Shown piece after piece: positions 5,941 through 6,959 of a stretch of 6,959 nt of DNA. Under the pieces are notes generated by a model, which saw only the letters and a program-made list of their open reading frames with translations, was not told where the DNA came from and did no database searches. Positions within the stretch are counted from its first letter, which is position 1, and every line of letters begins with the position of its first letter. A program made the position numbers and the translations under genes. This stretch comes from Candidatus Ryanbacteria bacterium (GTDB lineage Bacteria > Patescibacteriota > Minisyncoccia > Ryanbacterales > GWA2-47-10b): NCBI GenBank assembly GCA_943354465.1, contig CALRCC010000029.1, positions 1 through 6,959 on the forward strand. The letters run 5' to 3'.

Positions 5941-6959
5941 ATGGCAAGATTTCAGTTTCGTGCGCGTGACAAATCAGGAACCGAACAGCTTGGATTTCAT
6001 GATGCAAGTAGTAGCTTTGAGCTCGCGCGCGTATTGCGCATTGACGGACTATTGCTGGTAGAGGCGCACGAGCTTTCTGTCACGGCAGGCACACAGGTCG
6101 CAGGCAAGAAAAATATTTCTTTTAATTTTAGCGTGTTCTCGCGCAAGGTTGCCCTTTCAGAAAAAATTATTTTTTCAAAAAACTTGGGCGTTATGATAGG
6201 CGCTGGCCTTTCACTGACGCGCGCGCTCGATGCTCTCTCGCGCGAATCGCACAATCCAAAATTTAAGGCGATTGTTTTAGATGTTGAAGATCAGGTCAGG
6301 CAGGGCAAGACATTTTCTGAATCATTGGGCAGGCATCCCAAGGTATTTCCGTCATTGTATATAGCTATGGTTGAGGCTGGCGAAAAGTCTGGCAAGCTCA
6401 AAGAGTCTCTCGCCGTCATAGCCAGCCAGATGCAAGCGGATTATGATTTGATACGCAAAGTACGAGGCGCCATGATGTACCCGTCTATTATTTTGGCGGC
6501 GATGTTGCTGATCGGCACGCTGATGATTATTTATGTGGTGCCTACATTGTCATCAGTATTTAAAGAGCTTGATGTGGAGCTACCAGCATCAACGCAATTT
6601 ATCATTAGCTTTTCTGATTTTTTTGTCGCCAATTTTATACTTGTCATCTTCGGCTTTATCGCGTTTGTAGCGGGCATCATCGCATTTTTTCGTACTACGA
6701 TTGGCAAACACTTTGCTGACAATGTCGTCATACGCTTGCCGATTATCGGCGCACTCGCCAAAAAATTTAACGCCGCGCGCGTGTCCCGCACGCTATCGGC
6801 ATTGTTGTCAGCTGGCGTGCAGGTGATGGAGGCGCTAGAGATTACCGCGCGCGTTGTGCAAAATCACTTGTATGCGGGCACGCTTGTTGAAGCCAAAAAA
6901 TCCGTTCAGAAAGGTGATACAATATCAAAAATATTTTTGGCAAATGAAAATCTTTATCC
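5941..6959 (+). CDS. pilC: Type IV pilus inner-membrane platform protein PilC (C-terminus cut by window edge)
   Basis: Polytopic inner-membrane protein that links the PilB motor to the growing pilus. 339 complete residues are visible of a family usually about 400 long. Residues 1-60 form the N-terminal cytoplasmic part (MARFQFRARDKSGTEQLG, then LARVLRIDGLLLVEAHE). The first T2SSF domain spans about 73-200, with FSKNLGVMIGAGLSLTRALD (78-97) and the hallmark MVEAGEKSGKLKESL (143-157). Hydrophobic helices lie at about 180-200 and 229-250. The second T2SSF repeat begins near 275, with ARVSRTLSALLSAGVQVMEALE (279-300) echoing the first repeat. It is cut before its own EAG-type motif and the last helix. 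The ATG lies 3 bases after the pilB stop, in the same frame, and no alternative start is closer. No Shine-Dalgarno sequence is seen; translational coupling to pilB is likely. Confidence 0.95.
   Translation, partial: MARFQFRARDKSGTEQLGFHDASSSFELARVLRIDGLLLVEAHELSVTAGTQVAGKKNISFNFSVFSRKVALSEKIIFSKNLGVMIGAGLSLTRALDALSRESHNPKFKAIVLDVEDQVRQGKTFSESLGRHPKVFPSLYIAMVEAGEKSGKLKESLAVIASQMQADYDLIRKVRGAMMYPSIILAAMLLIGTLMIIYVVPTLSSVFKELDVELPASTQFIISFSDFFVANFILVIFGFIAFVAGIIAFFRTTIGKHFADNVVIRLPIIGALAKKFNAARVSRTLSALLSAGVQVMEALEITARVVQNHLYAGTLVEAKKSVQKGDTISKIFLANENLY

Noticed and set aside
5280..6791. Minus-strand open frames opposite pilB and pilC (5280-5525, 5997-6254, 6531-6791)
   Set aside because: Shadows of conserved coding sequence on the plus strand; the pilC frame continues to the window edge and explains the region.

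Overview
The window looks like a piece of a bacterial chromosome, most plausibly from the Patescibacteria / Candidate Phyla Radiation (Parcubacteria-like). This placement is an inference from several traits. The genes are tightly packed, and no start codon has a recognisable Shine-Dalgarno sequence. NusA is short and lacks C-terminal acidic repeats. The histidine kinase has a HQLRSPL-type H-box, which I associate with this group. A type IV pilus operon carries the motor ATPase PilB directly followed by PilC. All four complete genes end in TAA and none contains an in-frame TGA, so no reassigned code is needed.

Left part, minus strand (1-2643): nusA (2643 to 1468) is followed after 19 bases by hppA (1448 to beyond the left edge), a membrane-bound proton-pumping pyrophosphatase whose C-terminal third is cut off. 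The two genes look like one transcription unit. Its promoter is the clearest regulatory signal in the window: TTGACT, a 16-base spacer, then TATAAT with an extended -10 TG (2718-2745). Between this promoter and the nusA start lies a hairpin with a U-run that has the form of an intrinsic terminator (2666-2693). It sits wholly in the predicted 5' leader, so it could work as an attenuator. Since NusA is itself a termination factor, a feedback loop is a natural hypothesis.

Centre (2644-2825): a 182-base divergent intergenic region holds the nusA promoter and attenuator. It also holds a weaker plus-strand -10 (TATACT) nested in an imperfect inverted repeat just before the kinase gene.

Right part, plus strand (2826-6959): four genes with gaps of 24, 13 and 3 bases form a probable operon. 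They encode a small two-transmembrane histidine kinase with no obvious sensor domain, a stand-alone CheY-type receiver, the type IV pilus assembly ATPase PilB, and the inner-membrane platform protein PilC (cut by the right edge). The layout suggests a two-component pathway devoted to pilus activity, with phosphorelay output by protein-protein contact rather than DNA binding. PilB lacks the zinc-binding cysteine quartet usual in this ATPase family.

I see no mobile element, CRISPR array, tRNA or rRNA. The families are all known. The parts most worth a second look are the nusA leader attenuator, the kinase-receiver-pilB linkage with its noncanonical H-box, and the cysteine-free PilB.
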